Assembly: GCA_022559845.1 (NCBI GenBank)
Contig: JAHNEJ010001807.1
Coordinates: 1-64,000 of the forward strand
Direction of reading: 5' to 3'
Length of the DNA stretch: 64,000 bases
DNA from: Amorphophallus konjac
Taxonomy: Eukaryota; Streptophyta; Magnoliopsida; Alismatales; Araceae
The translations under genes were made by a program, and so were the position numbers. Of this stretch, positions 32,501 through 47,500 are shown one piece after another; within the stretch, counting starts at the first letter, position 1; every line of letters begins with the position of its first letter. The notes under the pieces are model-generated. The model was given only the letters and a program-made list of their open reading frames with translations. It ran no database searches and had not been told where the DNA came from.

Positions 32501-35500
32501 CTTTGTCAATTTGACATAAGCTCCATATTCTGCTGCACTATCACCTCACCCCCCCCCCCCCCCCCAAAAAAAAAAAAAAAAAACCCGAACAGAAAGCTCC
32601 AGATTCTCCCTTGGATGAGAGAATGTTTGTTTAAATATTCTCAGCGATTTATAAGTTGGACTGTGGCACCTGAACTTAAATCATTTTTACTACACCATCA
32701 TAATGTGAAGCAGAGCTTACCGTTTTAGAGAAGAGCATATCATAAACCAGATGAATGTCCACTTGGTCTCTATCTTTATTTTCATACTTCTTCGACTTTA
32801 AAAACAGTTGATATTTGCTTCTGGTTTCCTGTGAGGAAATGTCTTTCGTAAATCTTACTTAGTATTTGGTAGCTATGTTGTGGCCTATCTGTAAAGAGAA
32901 AAACAACAGTGTTCAATGAGGATATATCCTGCCACCAATCACCATCATTCAAAATTGTGTACAATTTCTTCATGAATGGAACTTCAGAATGTGTGGGTCG
33001 AATATTAATCAATCTCCTTTAACGAGTGGATTAGGGGTGTGTGGAAAAGGCTTACTCTGTAAAGTGTCTCAAATTTTATTAGAAAAACACCATGTTTTTT
33101 GGTATGGGAAGGTTCTATCATCTTGATAACAGTCTTTTCCCAGTTTTAGTTGGGCTTCCTCTTTGGTACTTCATTATTTTTTTATCTTAAATGAAATGTG
33201 GCCTTTACGTCACCTTCCCAAAAGAAGTAGGTTAAGTTAATGCCTATCAACAATCAACTAACATTGTTTTTCAATGATAGGTTCTCATCTGCACCAGATA
33301 TTAAATGATGGCTCAGCTGATGTTGATTCCTCTTCGCCAGATTTTTGGGTGTTAGTGGCAGCCTTGAAGGTGGACATGTTTCTCATATTTTATCTTTCTT
33401 AAGTACTCCTCCTTTGATGTGTAATGCAATGTTATTGGGTTCAGAGACATTCTTTCTGTTAAATCACATCTTAACTGGTCATGTAGAGTTTCTTGAAGGA
33501 AATGTGGTTGTAGCACCATTTTTATTCAAAATAAGGAGTGCTGGTGCAGTCTAATCGGTAGAGGAGAGATTCCTCTCTTGCTTGGGTAATTAGCCCCTGA
33601 ATTACAAAAAGCAACAGATGGGCAGGAGCTTATGGGTTCTTCAAGGCTCTCTTCCACCTATCTATAGGCTTGTGAGAATATATCTACCAAATTATAAGCA
33701 AATGACAGAGCTATAATGCAATTATTCTGTATATAAATTTTTAATTCCCTGGGAATTGCAATTGCTGTGCTCCCTTTAAATGCTCCAGATTGCAGGATGT
33801 ACGAGGTGGAGAAGTTGACTCCTTAAAAATAAAAATTCACCTAAGTGAATGTTCAGCTGTGAAAGGACTCCCACATGCCCTGAATGGACTGCATGTGACT
33901 TGAAAATCTGCCAGGAGCCAAATGTCTTCGAGACTTCTCTACTAATGGGCCACGTTATTATCAAATGATGCATGTCATTCATGTCCAAGCCGCATAAATC
34001 AAAATTCGAAAGACACTTTCTTTGTTACAGCTTGGTCACTATTATTTCTCCAAACAGCAGCCACATGAAAGCTTTTACTTTGAATGGTGATTTGCACCTT
34101 CTTAGCTTCTCCATGTCTGTGAACTGTGATAGTAGGGGATGTTTCCCTCTAAAACATTGTAGAGAGACCTAACAGAGTAACAAAATACACACCATTGCCT
34201 CTATTCCAAACATAATGGTCCTTTTTTGAGTGGACAAATGAGTGCATCTGATAGGAGCTGAGGTAGGTGGAGGTAGTCTTTAATTCGTCATCTTTTTGGC
34301 CTCTTCTCAATGAGGGAGACCATGAAACGTTAGTGCCCTCATAGTAATCACGGTCTACAACTTCAGACCTTGTGCCAGCAGTCAATCTTTCTTAATAGGC
34401 GACCAGAAGGCCACCATTGATTGGGAATAAACAAAAATGATGCAATAAAAAAACCAAATAGAAAAGAGGAGAGAAAATTCTACCAAGATGGCAGAATCAT
34501 CCTCAAAACAAGACAGAGCAACCCTTATCCCAAATTTATTCTCACTGTTACATCAAGAGCTTCCTCCAACTACACGTCTTAGCAATAAGAACTGAATGCC
34601 TAATTTTGATACTAAAACTGCAGAAATTCCAATCATGCAGAAAGAAAATGTAGTTCCTGGTGATATCTGCAGGCTGTCAGAATTCATCCCTGACAACTCT
34701 GTTATTTCTGTCCCTCTATATCACCCATAACATTGCTGGTAAACAGCTCCTCTATATCCCCCCTCCTGCTTCACAGGATTAGTTTACTCCCAATGTCCAG
34801 GCCTAGCCATTCCCAGTGTCCTGAGGAAAATTCTCCAGACTGTCTCAATAGCACCACATTTGAGGAAGAGATGGATCCATATTGTTTCCTCAAAGGATTC
34901 ACAAAAAACACATACTCCTTTGATATCTTTCTTAACCATTTCATTCTTTCCCCTATTGAAATTCCTTTCCATTCCACTTCATATAAGAAAATTCTGATTT
35001 TTAAAGTTTTTCTTGTTCTACACGTGCCATTTGTCAGCAGCCAATTGAAAAACCCTCGGAAATCTGACCTACTGCATGTGAGTTCCCAGCCGTTCTTTTT
35101 TTCCTATCCTTTTCTAGCCTTAATAATAGATCCTTCCTTGACCCAATTAACTGACCTAAGAATGTCCTTCCAGATGGGGAATGAAGTTCTGATTTTTTGT
35201 TTGTAAATGAAAAGTGTGGAGGCCATTATGATGTTTTATTTCAAGATTACTCTTTTCCCCTTTAGCCATCAATTATGGAACCTGCTTACCGAGCATAGCT
35301 AAATTCATATACTGCAGGTCTTCACTCTCAGCCCCCTTTCTTAGTGCTCTTCCATTTTGGGGGAATATGAGGCCTATTGTAATGGGGAGGTGGATGTTAT
35401 GCTACATTTTTTTTTGAAAGTGGATAGTACCACAATTGTATTATAATGAAAAAAGGGATGCACAAGTATAGGCAGTGCACTCTCAAAAAATCCCTGTACA

Positions 35501-38500
35501 AAACACACCAAGGAGGTGTCGGACACATTAGGCCCCCAAAAAAACAAAAAGAAGAGAGTTGAGATAATTTACATTATAAAGCAACTCAGCCATTCCCTCA
35601 CTCTACTACAAATGAAAGAAAGAAGAAAAGTCTCAGCTTTGGCTTCCCTCCTGAAGGTCTTACTATTCCTTTCACCCCACATCGACCAAAGTGTGGCGTG
35701 CAAAATCAACCACACATGATGCAGTCTCCTCTGATGGGCCACCTTCTCCCCCGTGCACCACTTCAAATGAAGTGGTGCACATCGTACTGCCGATGAAGAA
35801 CACAGTAGACTCTCCTAGCCAGCCCATCCCAGACTTCCTGAGAGTAGGTGCAACCAACAAAGAGATGGTCTAAGGTCTCATCCTCCCGACCACTCGGGTA
35901 GCGGGTCGGCTGAATCCCCAGGAGGAACTGGAGCAACCTGTCACAAGTGGGCAGTTTCCCATGGGAGATCCTCCAAGTGAGGAGTTTTACCTTCAACGGG
36001 CTCCACGGCTTCCACACCTGAGGGGTGAGGCTATGGCACATACCTCTATCTGAGATGATGGAGTAGGTCGACCTCATCAAGAAGGTCCCCTTCCTGCCCC
36101 ACCTCCATGTCCAAGCGTCCTCCCTGTCGGGTTGAGGAGCATAGGCATGGAGGAGGCATAGAAGGTCCTCAAGCTGCACTAGCTTGTCAATCTTGAGATC
36201 TCTCTTAAAGGTCGGTGCCCAAGTGTCTCTTGAAACCTAGGAGTCAAAAGCTTGGGCAGCCGACCCCAAAGGGGCACCAGAAACTGCAAAAAGGCTAGGG
36301 AAGGAGTCCTCCAACGTGAAGTCACTGCACTATCTGTCCTTCCAGAAAAGGCACTGAACGTCTTTCCCTAGTCGGACTCACACGTCAGAAGACATAATGT
36401 ACCCACAACTCCAAATGCCACGCCAGATCGGTGAGGGCCGATGCTGCACTGGTGAGTCCAAATCCCACAGACTTCTCCTACCAAAGTATCTCTGCCAGAT
36501 AACCTGCACCTTCAAACCATCGTCACCTCCTGCCAACCTCCACAGCCATTTGGACAAGAGAGCAAAGTTAAAATCTCTAACATCCTTCCTAGGCCTCCCT
36601 TTTCCTTAAAAAAGAATGGTTCAATTATTGATCCACCTGAAGGGTTCATTGTGGGCCACAGTGTGTGCCGGCCTGTTATCCTTCCACCATCAAGAGCGGC
36701 AGGTAGTTGCTGCTCTGTGAAGCCAGCCTAACGCGGTCCCTTCCACTCATAGAACCATGTGACCCCTGGGCCTTTCGCCCAAGGCAACAACCACTTGGAC
36801 AAGAGAGCCTAGTTAAAATCTCTAACAATTATGCCACGTCTTATGGATAAGCATTATCACGCTTCTGGCAATGCTCATCAGGGTTTTGTTGGAGAGAGCT
36901 ACATTGATGCATAAACTTTACATAAGTCTTACTTTTATAAATGTCGTGTCATGTAGCATCAATCATTTTAAAATATTTTTTGAAATGTGGTGGCTATTGA
37001 CAATTTGAAGCTTGACATTTAAAATGTAGAAGTATATATTCATAATTAAATTGAAAACTTAAACATGGTAGAATGATGAAATCTGAAGCTACGTTATGGA
37101 TTCTAATTTAACTCCCCAAGTTTGCATTTAATTGTCTTTTGAAATGATTGGGAGATTTTGGATGCTCTATGAAATTGGGGATGTTTGCAGTTCGGTTAGA
37201 AAGTGCATTTTTAGCTGGAGAAGAGAGAGATCTGCAAACTGCCATTGTTTTATTTCTCCAGAAGCTGTTCATTGCCTTTATTTTTTTGGAAGGTGGTCAC
37301 AGATCACAATTCATTAAAGTAAAAAGATGAAGGTGAGAGAGAGAAAAAATATAGAGCATACCTCTACCAAGATGGTAGAAACTAGAAAGTCCACCAAACA
37401 CCCCCTCACCTGATTACACACTAATCACACCCTTGCAAAGGTAAACTTCCTCCAATTATATAATCTGCTTAAGAGAATAGAACCCGACATCCTTCTCCCA
37501 GAACTGCTGAAATACCAATCCTGGAGAAAATGTATACAAATTCTTGATAACCTCCGTTCATTGCCTTTATTTGGGATTCTCTTTTGCTTTGCTTCTATGT
37601 ACATGCGATGAGCTCATTCTTATATACTTCATGTTACTTTTTCAGGAATTTATTGAGAGTGAGGGTGCAGGGGAACCACCTCTTGAGGGTTCAATTCCAG
37701 ATATGACATCTTTAACTGAGTTAGTAGTTACATTTGAAAAAGTAGAATATTTCTGTCTTTTGGTCACTAACTGCTGCTATCTTCTCTGAGGTTTTACACC
37801 ATTCTTATCATCAATGCTACAGATATTATATAAGTCTGCAGAAGATCTACCAGGCTAAGGCGGAGGCTGACTGTCTTGCAGTAGAACACCATGTGAGGAA
37901 TATATTGAAGAGATTCGGTAGAGATCCTGATGCGATTTCAAAGGCAGATATAAAGAATTTTTGTAGAAATGCAAGAAAGCTTTCTGTAAGTGATGTGGAA
38001 CTCTCTTTCAATAAACTTATATTTACTCTTTCAGGCTGCCAAACTAGTCCTATTCTTTAATGTCAGTTTACTAGTCTTGTGTGAACTTTGGATTCCATTT
38101 CACTTTGTAATAGGAAAATTCTGGCCCTGCGATGTCTGTGATAATTTCATCATTTTAGCTACTGGGGGAGGAAGGAGACTCTCTCGGGTGAAAGGGAAGC
38201 AGATCATTGTAAGAGAAGAACCTGTTGCAGCCAGTGACAAGTCCGTATCCAGGATGGAGGAAGCAGGGTGGGCCAAAATGTGTAGCAGAAGAGGGAAAGG
38301 ACGGAAAGCAGAGGACCAGGAACTGAAGGTTAGATCAGACAAATGGAGGCAGTTCATCAAAAGGAATTACTACTCTGGGTGTCTTAGGAAGGGACAACAT
38401 GTTGCAGGGTGTTGAAATGACTCATTTGCTGGACATGCAGCAAGGCAAAACATGTGAGCATTACCTACTTGGAGTGGATTTCACGGATATCCATCCAAAG

Positions 38501-41500
38501 GTAAATTTCCAGCGAGAAGCTAATCTGGAGACGTGAAAAAACCATCACTGTCGATGCCCAGAAAAGAGCCAAGGTGGATTCCCAGCTAGATGCTAAACTG
38601 GAGAGAAGGAAGAAACACTACCTATTGGAGTACCCTGATTTCCCTGATATTCACAACAGTCGGAAGGGCCTGAGCTGCAATCTGGTAGGCTCTGTTAAGA
38701 TTTTTTTTGTTTAAAAGATCCGAAGGCTTCATCAAAAGAAATAAAAAAGGTTTGGCCTACAGACAATCTTGGAAGGTTAGTGGACTAGATGATAGAAATC
38801 TGCTTGTTTTATTTCTTTCAGAGGGTGCTAGGGCTAGAGATGTGAAAGAGTAGGAGTTCTCATTCTGAGGCACTATGCTACAATGGTTGCAATATTTGGA
38901 AACATTCTTACCCCCTTTGGCATCTTGAAGGTGAGCAAAGAAACCAGAGAAAAGTCAAATTTAGATTATGCTTGTTTGCTCGTAGAACTTGGACAACAAA
39001 AGGTCCATCCTTCGAAGTGTCAAGCTGAGACAATGGCAGAACCGCAGAAGAGCTTCTGATTAAATACGTGGTGGAATCCTCTAGAGAGGAGGGTCATAAT
39101 TATTTCACTCTGTTTGGGTTGCCTAGGTAGCTAGGAAGTTCATTACCACCTTGGTGTGGATTGTACGTTTGCTTTGGAGGGATTTTTGGGAGGACGCAGA
39201 TACTATATATATTTTTTGATATTGACTGAATTCAAGGTACTCTCTTCTTCGGGGGGGGGGAGAGAAAGGTTCTTTGTTACTTGTAAAGGGTATTCAATTT
39301 CTATTCTAAGAGTGGGAATGGTTCTAATGAATCCTCCATAATACAATGGTTCAGCAGACTTGCCAGAAAACAATATAGGTAATTATTTGGGATTTGGGGC
39401 AAGTAAAAAAATATCATTGCTTTTAGTTTCTAATTGTCCAGTTTGGTGAGTTTGTTCAACTCATCAATGATACAGTGTGGGTCTCGAATAAAATTGGTGT
39501 GTCATGAATTTCAAGGAAATTGATACATTTTAGAGATTCCAAAGCACTGAACATGGTATACAAAATGGATGGTTTGATTATTAGTCATTCATCTTTCTTG
39601 ACTAAGCAATTCTTGGTAATGCTAACCCTTAAGTAGAATCGGGAAAAAAAGTGCCATGGTGGTCAAGTACTGTACATGTTCTTCTTGAAAGCTTACATGC
39701 ACACAGTATTTTTGAGCAATTTTATCTTTATCATCCCATTTTAGTGTCAAAATAGGCTAGAGTTTCTCTTGTGCATGTAGTTTCTGAAAAGTGACAGCAG
39801 AGTGAAGTTGAAATTCAATGGTATTCATTTTTTAACCAGTTAGGGGGATGAGGCAGGGGGAGAAAATTGTGGTAGAGATATTCATATCAGAATGTAGCAA
39901 CTTCTCTTGTCATCGACCTTGAAGAAGAAATCAAGGAAATTTAAATCACAGATAAACACATTGGACTTCATATCTTTCTATCACCATGTGAGAGTGCAAA
40001 TGCCTGTTTCTATTTTCCTATCATTTTCCTATGAAATTCACAAATACGAGTTTTTTCTTTCCGGTAAACCCTTTCCCTGTTATTTTTTCTTTTCTAGGAA
40101 TTTTTTGTTGTGATTCTTCTTTTCTCAGGAAAAATTGAGAATGCAAACTCCCCATATCTCTACCAGGCATTCACCATGTCCATAAACTTCCATTAGGTTC
40201 AGTACATCTTGTAAAAGCGAACTTTTTTTTTCTTGTCTCTTGTTTTCTTGAACAGCTCTTCTTACCTTGTTGATAGATGCCTAGATTGCAAACTTATATC
40301 AACTATTCTGACAACTAGTCATGCGGTGGCTGTGAGCCTTCACCATCATCTTGTGCCAAGGCAAAATCAGTCGTTGGGGAACTTGATTTCATCAGATACA
40401 GCAAGTGTTCCTGGCAAATGTGCTTTTATTATAAAATCGGAAATGCAAATAGGCTCATCTAACTGCATTGAAGACAGGCATTTCTCCCACCCTCAAATAG
40501 CAAAGCATTGAAAATCCTCATCTGATTCACCAAAGCACTATCCTACTTAATTTCACAATAGTTTGCATGAGACACTGAACTAAGTTTTGATACAGTTATT
40601 TTTGTGTTATTCGTCTGCCTTGCATATATCCCGTTCACTAAGGCATCTTCTTTTGTCAGGATCTTTGGATGTTGGTTATTGTAAGAATAATCAGATTACT
40701 ACCATCATTGTTACGTTTTAACGTTGGGATATTCTCTGTCATGTGAATGGCTGATTTTTCAGGTGAGCAGATACCGCACTATCGAGGATGAGTTTAACTC
40801 TCCTGTTGTATCAGAACTTCAGAAGTATTTGACAGATGAGGATTACAGGTTTGTCTTTTCAATTCACATTTCTATGCGCAAACAATTTGCAAAGCATACT
40901 CAGGGTTTATGGAGAACCTACTCTGGGTGTATGGAGAATCGGATGGATTAAAATGTTGCATGCTTAATTCAATGATTTTCTAATAGAATTTCTGGTACAG
41001 TCCACTATTTTCTAAAAAAGAATTCAATGATTTTCTGTTGTGTCCAAGCTTTGACATGATTCTGGAAGATCACCCGATGAATGGTTCCAAATTTTAGACC
41101 TTTTTGCTGTATGGGTCTTAACAGAGTTACTATCGGTAGATGTGTAAATGCAAAGTGTTTAATTGAGGTGGAAGTGGTGCCGACCATTTTACTACCTGAA
41201 TCACTACTGATTTATGATCAGTGTCACATTGTTGTATGGGTTTAGTTTTTTTATTAGAAATGCTTTACTTATTTTGGTCAATAATCAATTAAAAATTAAT
41301 GAGCAATGATATGCCTTTAAGCTAAATAAACACAGTATCACCTGCATTTGGAGACAGATAGCCATTCATTTGCTTAATCTCACCAATCTGTCTCACTAAC
41401 ATTTTGATCTATCATGTATATCCCAAACTTGTCAAGAATAGTGACTAGCGGTGTGGACACATGGTTGGCTTGAGAAAATTCAAGACCAAGCCTGGTAGCA

Positions 41501-44500
41501 AATGTTAGGCCCGACTTTTGGAGCCTGATTTCTTTTCCTCCTTGTTCAATCCTGCACAAGTCCGATTTCTATTCCAGGTTTGGAGGGCTACCATTTTTTT
41601 GCCAATTACCTCATTTTATTAAAGGACAAACTAGCACTATGGCAGATGATTAAATGAGCAGCAGAAAGGATGTGAACAAAAATAAATGATGTGCATCAAG
41701 AATTAAACCTCTTTCTTTTCTTAACATGATATACTTGTTTACACGTGGAATTTTCGGGCGTCCATTTTCATGGATGAATAGATTTGTTAGTTCCGCGCTT
41801 TTGGATTTATCAGACGATTTTAGGGTTCGTGTACTAGGACCTTTCCCCATCGACCGGAGTCGACATCGGATCAAGTCCGAACACTTTTGATTAACTGCCA
41901 AAAGATTTATATTACCCTTGCGATATCAAGGCGATATCATAGATCTACCCTCGGAGACCTTCGCGCGTCTCAGGATGAGGATATATATCTAATTTATTCT
42001 ATACTTGGGGTTTTTATGTAATTTCCCCCTTCCTTTATTATTATTTATTTATTTACACCTTTGGAGGTTTTTGGCGAATATTTACGTAATTTGGAATAAA
42101 TGCGGGGTAAAAATGTAATTTTTTGAATTTTATCCTTGAGCGAGGGATAATTTTTATAAGTTGAAGCGTACTCCATTTGAATGGGTGCATCATTCCCTCT
42201 ATTTTCAAGATTTCTTCCCGCAAAGAGGCTTTTACGTAATCTTGAAAGAACAAAGGATAGGAATGTAATTTTTTTTGAGCCGCATAGGGTCCTTGACATA
42301 ATATTCCAAAGGAAACAAAAAAACTTTCATTTCCATTGCTCATTAATTATTCATGGCTTTGTACAATATATTCTCTCATTAAAATGTCCCTTTTTGTGTA
42401 TAATGAGGGCATTTTTGTAAATACAGACCCTAAGAAGGGTTCTTTTACAGAATAGGGCTTAAACCCAAGAAATTTGGGTAGCAAAGAGAGGGGCACAACC
42501 TGCCTCCTCTTTCTTTGCACTTAGGCCTCTTAGAAGCTCTCCAAGTGTGTCTTCTTCTTCTCTCTCTCTGCTTTCTTCCTCCTTCTCGAGCTCTTGCCCC
42601 TTTTTATAGTGGTGAAGGAGCTTGGTGGCTCCGGTGGAAGCTTCCCCTCCGGTGGAAGTTGAAAGGCCAAGGTGAGGGACCCCCTCCCCCCCTTCTTCTC
42701 TTCTTCTTCTTCTTTCTCTTTTCCTTTTTTTTTCTTTTTGGGCTTTTGCGCGGACAAGGGGGGCCGGAGGCCACCCCTTCCGGTGCAGCAGGGACCGGAG
42801 GGGGTGGGGTCCTCCGGTGCAGGGTGACCGGAGGGGGTGGCCTCCCCGGTCTGGGAACAACGGAGGGGACCCCCCTCCGGTTTGACCTGCCGGAGGGGGT
42901 CCCCCTACGCGCGCGGCTGCCGGAGGGGACTCCCCCTCCGGTGCAGGGCGACTGGAGGGGGGGCCCTCGGTGCCTGGTCGACCGGAGGGGGTCCTCCCTC
43001 CGGTTCCTGCCCACCGGAGGGGGTCCCCCTCCGGTTTGACTGACCGAAGGGGGTTCCCCTCCGGCCTTGGTGCTGCGGAAGAGAGAAGAGGAGAGGGGGG
43101 AGGGGGGTTGGCCCCCCGGTCTCTTGGGTATAAAAGGACCTCCTATGCCCTTTTTCACCCATTTTTCTGTTGAAAACTTGGCTGCAGCAGTGGGAATTCC
43201 CACCTTTTGTCTGCTTTTGGCCACTATTGTCACGAGGACGTGTGGTAACGCGGGGAATAAAACCTCATTAACGATTTAAACACTTGATTTCACGCGTAAG
43301 TGTGTTATTCCACTCCGCTCATCAAATGTAAAATTTGTGCATATAAGCACGTAGAAATTTATGGGTAGGCCCCTTAAAGTGGGTCTCTCAAAGACCTTGG
43401 TGTGATGACAATGATTCCTTTCATTTTGTGGCCACCACAAGAGAATTTTTATTTCTGAAATTTCTGAACATGGCATTCCTTGACTATGAAAACGATGTAG
43501 GGTTCAACAATACTCTATTTGGACTATGGCACATGATATGATTTATTTGCTATTTCCAATCATATCCCTGCTTTTCCCTACACTGGCCAAATGAAAGGCC
43601 ATGCTATGCTACAATTACCTCTAATCATTGCTGATGGGAAATGGCTGCACCAAACATTAACTTGGTCTATTGATCTCAATGTACTCTCCCTAGTTCCCAA
43701 CCTTCCCATAATGCTTTCTGTACGTGGGGTTTTTCTACTGGTTACTGCATAAGTGGCTCAATTTAACTTTATTACTCCCTCTTTTAAATGAACCCTCAGC
43801 ATCTCTTGGTAGGCATCTCCTCCCTTTATCTCACACATGATTTTAGGCCATGCTTTTTGTTCTTTGTGCTTAATTGGAGATCTCTTGAGTTTTCTTTAAA
43901 GATTTATCCAAGATATCTTTCCCTTCAGATTCTTGAGATGAAATTTAGGCTGAAATCAAGAAGAGGGAGGGGACGGGTGGAGGAGGAGAAAAGAAGAGAT
44001 GCAAAAAGAAGTAGATGGGAGAGAAGGACAAGCGGAGGACAATGATGTTGATGATGGAGAGAATCATCAGGAATATATGTCGATCATTTTATGATCTTTC
44101 CAAGATGTCTGGAGTCAAATGGTTGATTCAGATTCCAGATTGGCTGGCCCAAAGCTGGTTGGGTTGATCTGGACCCATAGATGGCAATATCGGCCGAAAT
44201 CGATACGTTTCGGCCGAAACGTATCGGTTTTGGCCATAACCGATCCGATTTCGGACATGCTCACTGTAGTAGGTCCGAAACTTAAAAGAAAATTGGTTTC
44301 GGGCGAAAGTCACATGTTTACGGTTTCGGCCCGAAATCATCCGGTTTCGGCCGAAACCCACATGAACTACCCTTTACTTGCTGTTCTCCCCCCCCGAAAC
44401 CCCAACCCACGGCCGAAACCCCCTGCTGCTGCGACGGTGCGACTTGCTGCTGCTGGCGGCTGGCCTGCTGCACCTGTTGCTGCTGCTGCGAGCCTGCGAC

Positions 44501-47500
44501 ACCTGCTGTTGCTGCCATCAGTGGCTGCTGCGGTGCTGCTACTGTTGCTGCTGCGCCTGCTGCACCTGCGGGTGCTGGTTGCTCTGCTGCTGTTGGAGGT
44601 GGACAGGAAGGACTAGGGAGAGGGAACTGCTGCCTGCTGCCAACAGCTTGAAGGATCATTCATCAACCGCCGGTTCTGCATTGGTGTGTTGGGTGAGCAT
44701 TGCGGGTTTGATTGTTTTGTTTGAGGTTATTTTGACTGTCATAATTTAGGGTTTGATTGTTTTGTTGTGTTATTTTATTTGGGTTAAAAATTTGGGGTGA
44801 GTCTTTATAAAAATTGGGGCTTTCGTTTAATTCGACTTTCTTAGCCACAATTGAAGATTAATTAAGTTTCATTGACGAAATTGGGGTGGGATCATGTTGG
44901 GATTTTATTTTTATGAAGGGTGATTAAGGGTTAGTTGGTAATTAAGCCCTAATTACTTCATAAAAATTGGGGCTTTCGTCTAATTCGGCTTTCTTAGCCA
45001 CAATTGAAGCTTAATTAAACTTCATTGACGAAATTGGGATAGGATCGTGCTGGGATTTTATTTTTATGAAGGGTGATTAAGGGTTAATTGGTAATTAAGC
45101 CCTAATTACTTCATAAAAATTGGGACTTTCGTCTAATTCGGCTTTTTTAGCCACAATTGAAGATTAATTAAGTTTCATTGACGAAATTGAGGTGGGATCA
45201 TGCTGGGATTTTATTTTTATGAAGGGTGATTAACGGTTAGTTGGTAATTAAGCCCTAATGACTTCATAAAAATTGGGACTTTCGTCTAATTCGACTTTCT
45301 TACCCACAATTGAAGCTCAATTAAGCTTCATCCAATAATTTGGAGGTCTATCATGTAGAATTGCCTTTTTTTCATCGTACTTACAAGAGATTGTCTTTGA
45401 CTGTCATAATGCAGCATCATGCCTAGACGTCAGCAAACACAGGAGCAGCAAGGGCAGGAGGTTCCGGGGTGGGCCCACCTGTCCTTAGTTGATGCTAAGA
45501 GAAGAAATGTGAAATGCAATTACTGTGGTAGGGAGCTATATGGCGGAATTATCAGAGGAAAGTAACATTTGGCAGGGGTAAGAGGAGGTGAGACAATGTG
45601 ACCACTGTCCCCGAGAGGTGCGAGAAGAGATGCGCCAGTGCCTTCTGGGGAAAAAGGAGAGGGTGCAACAAAGGGCTGGGGATGAGGCTGAAATTGCTGA
45701 GGAGATTTCTGGCAGAAGGGTTAGGAGGGATGATGATGAGGAAGGCACTGAGGATTTTGATCTGGAGCGGACTGAAGCAAGGGAGCGTGAACAAGCCGCT
45801 CGAAGGAAAGGGAAGGGACCCATGAGTTCAGGGACCTACGAGAGTACAGCTGCACGACGTCCTGACATTGGTGCTGCCCCACATACGCCGAGAACATGTC
45901 CCATGGACAGCTATCTCCACAGAAGGCCCCAGGCTACACAACCTAAAATCAAGTCTGCATTGAGAGGGGTCAAAAAATCTGCAGAAGTTGCAGGGCATGC
46001 ATTTAAAAGTATCTGCAAATGGTTTTTTCATGCAGGTGTCCTTGCACATGCAGTTTCAAGTGAATATTTCCAACCTATGATAGATGCCATAGCAGATACT
46101 GGCCCTGGCTTGAAGGTCCCCTCACGTCGAGACATATACGGGCGTGGCCTTGAGGGAGAGGTTGAGGAGCTCCATGATTGGGTTGAAAGCTTCAAGCATA
46201 TATGGGCGGAGAGAGGATGCACCATCATGTGTGATGGTTGGGCTGGTACCACGAAGAAGTCCATGGTAAACTTTTTGGTTTATTGCATCGAAGGTACAAT
46301 ATTTGTGAAATCAGTTGATGCATTAGATTATGAAAAGAATGCAAATTATTTGTTTCATTTGATGGATGACACGGTAGAACAAATTGGAGAGGAGAATGTT
46401 GTGCAAGTGGTGACTGATAATGAAGCCAGTTACAAGGCTGCAGGGAAGAAATTGATGCAGAAGCGCAGTCATTTATATTGGCTCCCATGTGCAGCACATT
46501 GTCTGGATCTGATGCTTGAAGACATAGGGAAGGAAAATCATGTGAAGAAGACAATTGACAAGGCACAAAAAGTCACACAGTATATCTATGGCCATCCTAG
46601 GATATTGAATATGTTCAGGGCGCATGCCAGTGGAGGGTGAGATATCATCCGTGCAGGCACAACCAGATTTGCTTCCTATTTTTTTTCTTTGGAGTCTTTG
46701 CACAGGTATAAGATTGATCTCAATTCTTGATACTTTATCCTTACTGATATGTAACAGTATGCAGCTTCAAATTTCATTTATTTGCACAAGTACAAGAATG
46801 AGCTGAAAGCTTTCATATACCACAATGCCCTGCGGGAATACATCGACAAGGGCAATGTTGATGCTTAGATGGATTATTTGGATGTCTGCCACATCGTGGA
46901 CGCCAACAAATTCTGGGACAAGGTGTCACGGTACTTGAAAATAGTCACACCCCTCGTGAAGGTCTTAAGAATGGTGGATGGCGATGAGAAGAATGATATG
47001 GGCTATCTGTACGAGGCCATGGACCGTGCCAAATTGGAGTTGCATGATTCCCTTCCCAGACATTATGCAAAATGGTGGAAAATTATTGACCAGAGATGGG
47101 ACAACACATTACACAACGATTTGTATGCAGCTGGTGAGTGATTAATTGTACTGAAAGTGGGGTAATGCCTATATGTTATTTTATATATAACATTTAGTTA
47201 ATTATACACAAATGCAGGTTATTTCCTCAACCCTCGATTTATGTACGATGCCGATGCACATGTTGATGGCGAGGTGCTCCAAGGGACTTTAAAAGTCATT
47301 GGTCGTTTATCGAGGACACCAGCCAAGAGACTTCAGGCCGAAGTAGAGGTTGGCCTTTATTTGATTTTATCAATAACAAGTATAGAATTTATTTAAGTAG
47401 TTATGTTAATGTATTACTTTATGTTTGTAGATTAACAATTATAGAATGAGGACTGGGACATATTCTGACTCCCAATTGCAATACGCTGTGGGAAGAGTGA

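Noticed and set aside
33531..33610. tRNA-like A box (tgcagtctaatcggtagagg) suggesting a SINE
   Set aside because: No B box at the right distance, no tail and no target duplication.
42515..43043. Long Gly/Pro/Arg-rich ORFs on both strands in AXR1 intron 11
   Set aside because: They follow from the CCGGAGGGGG palindrome array, not from coding.
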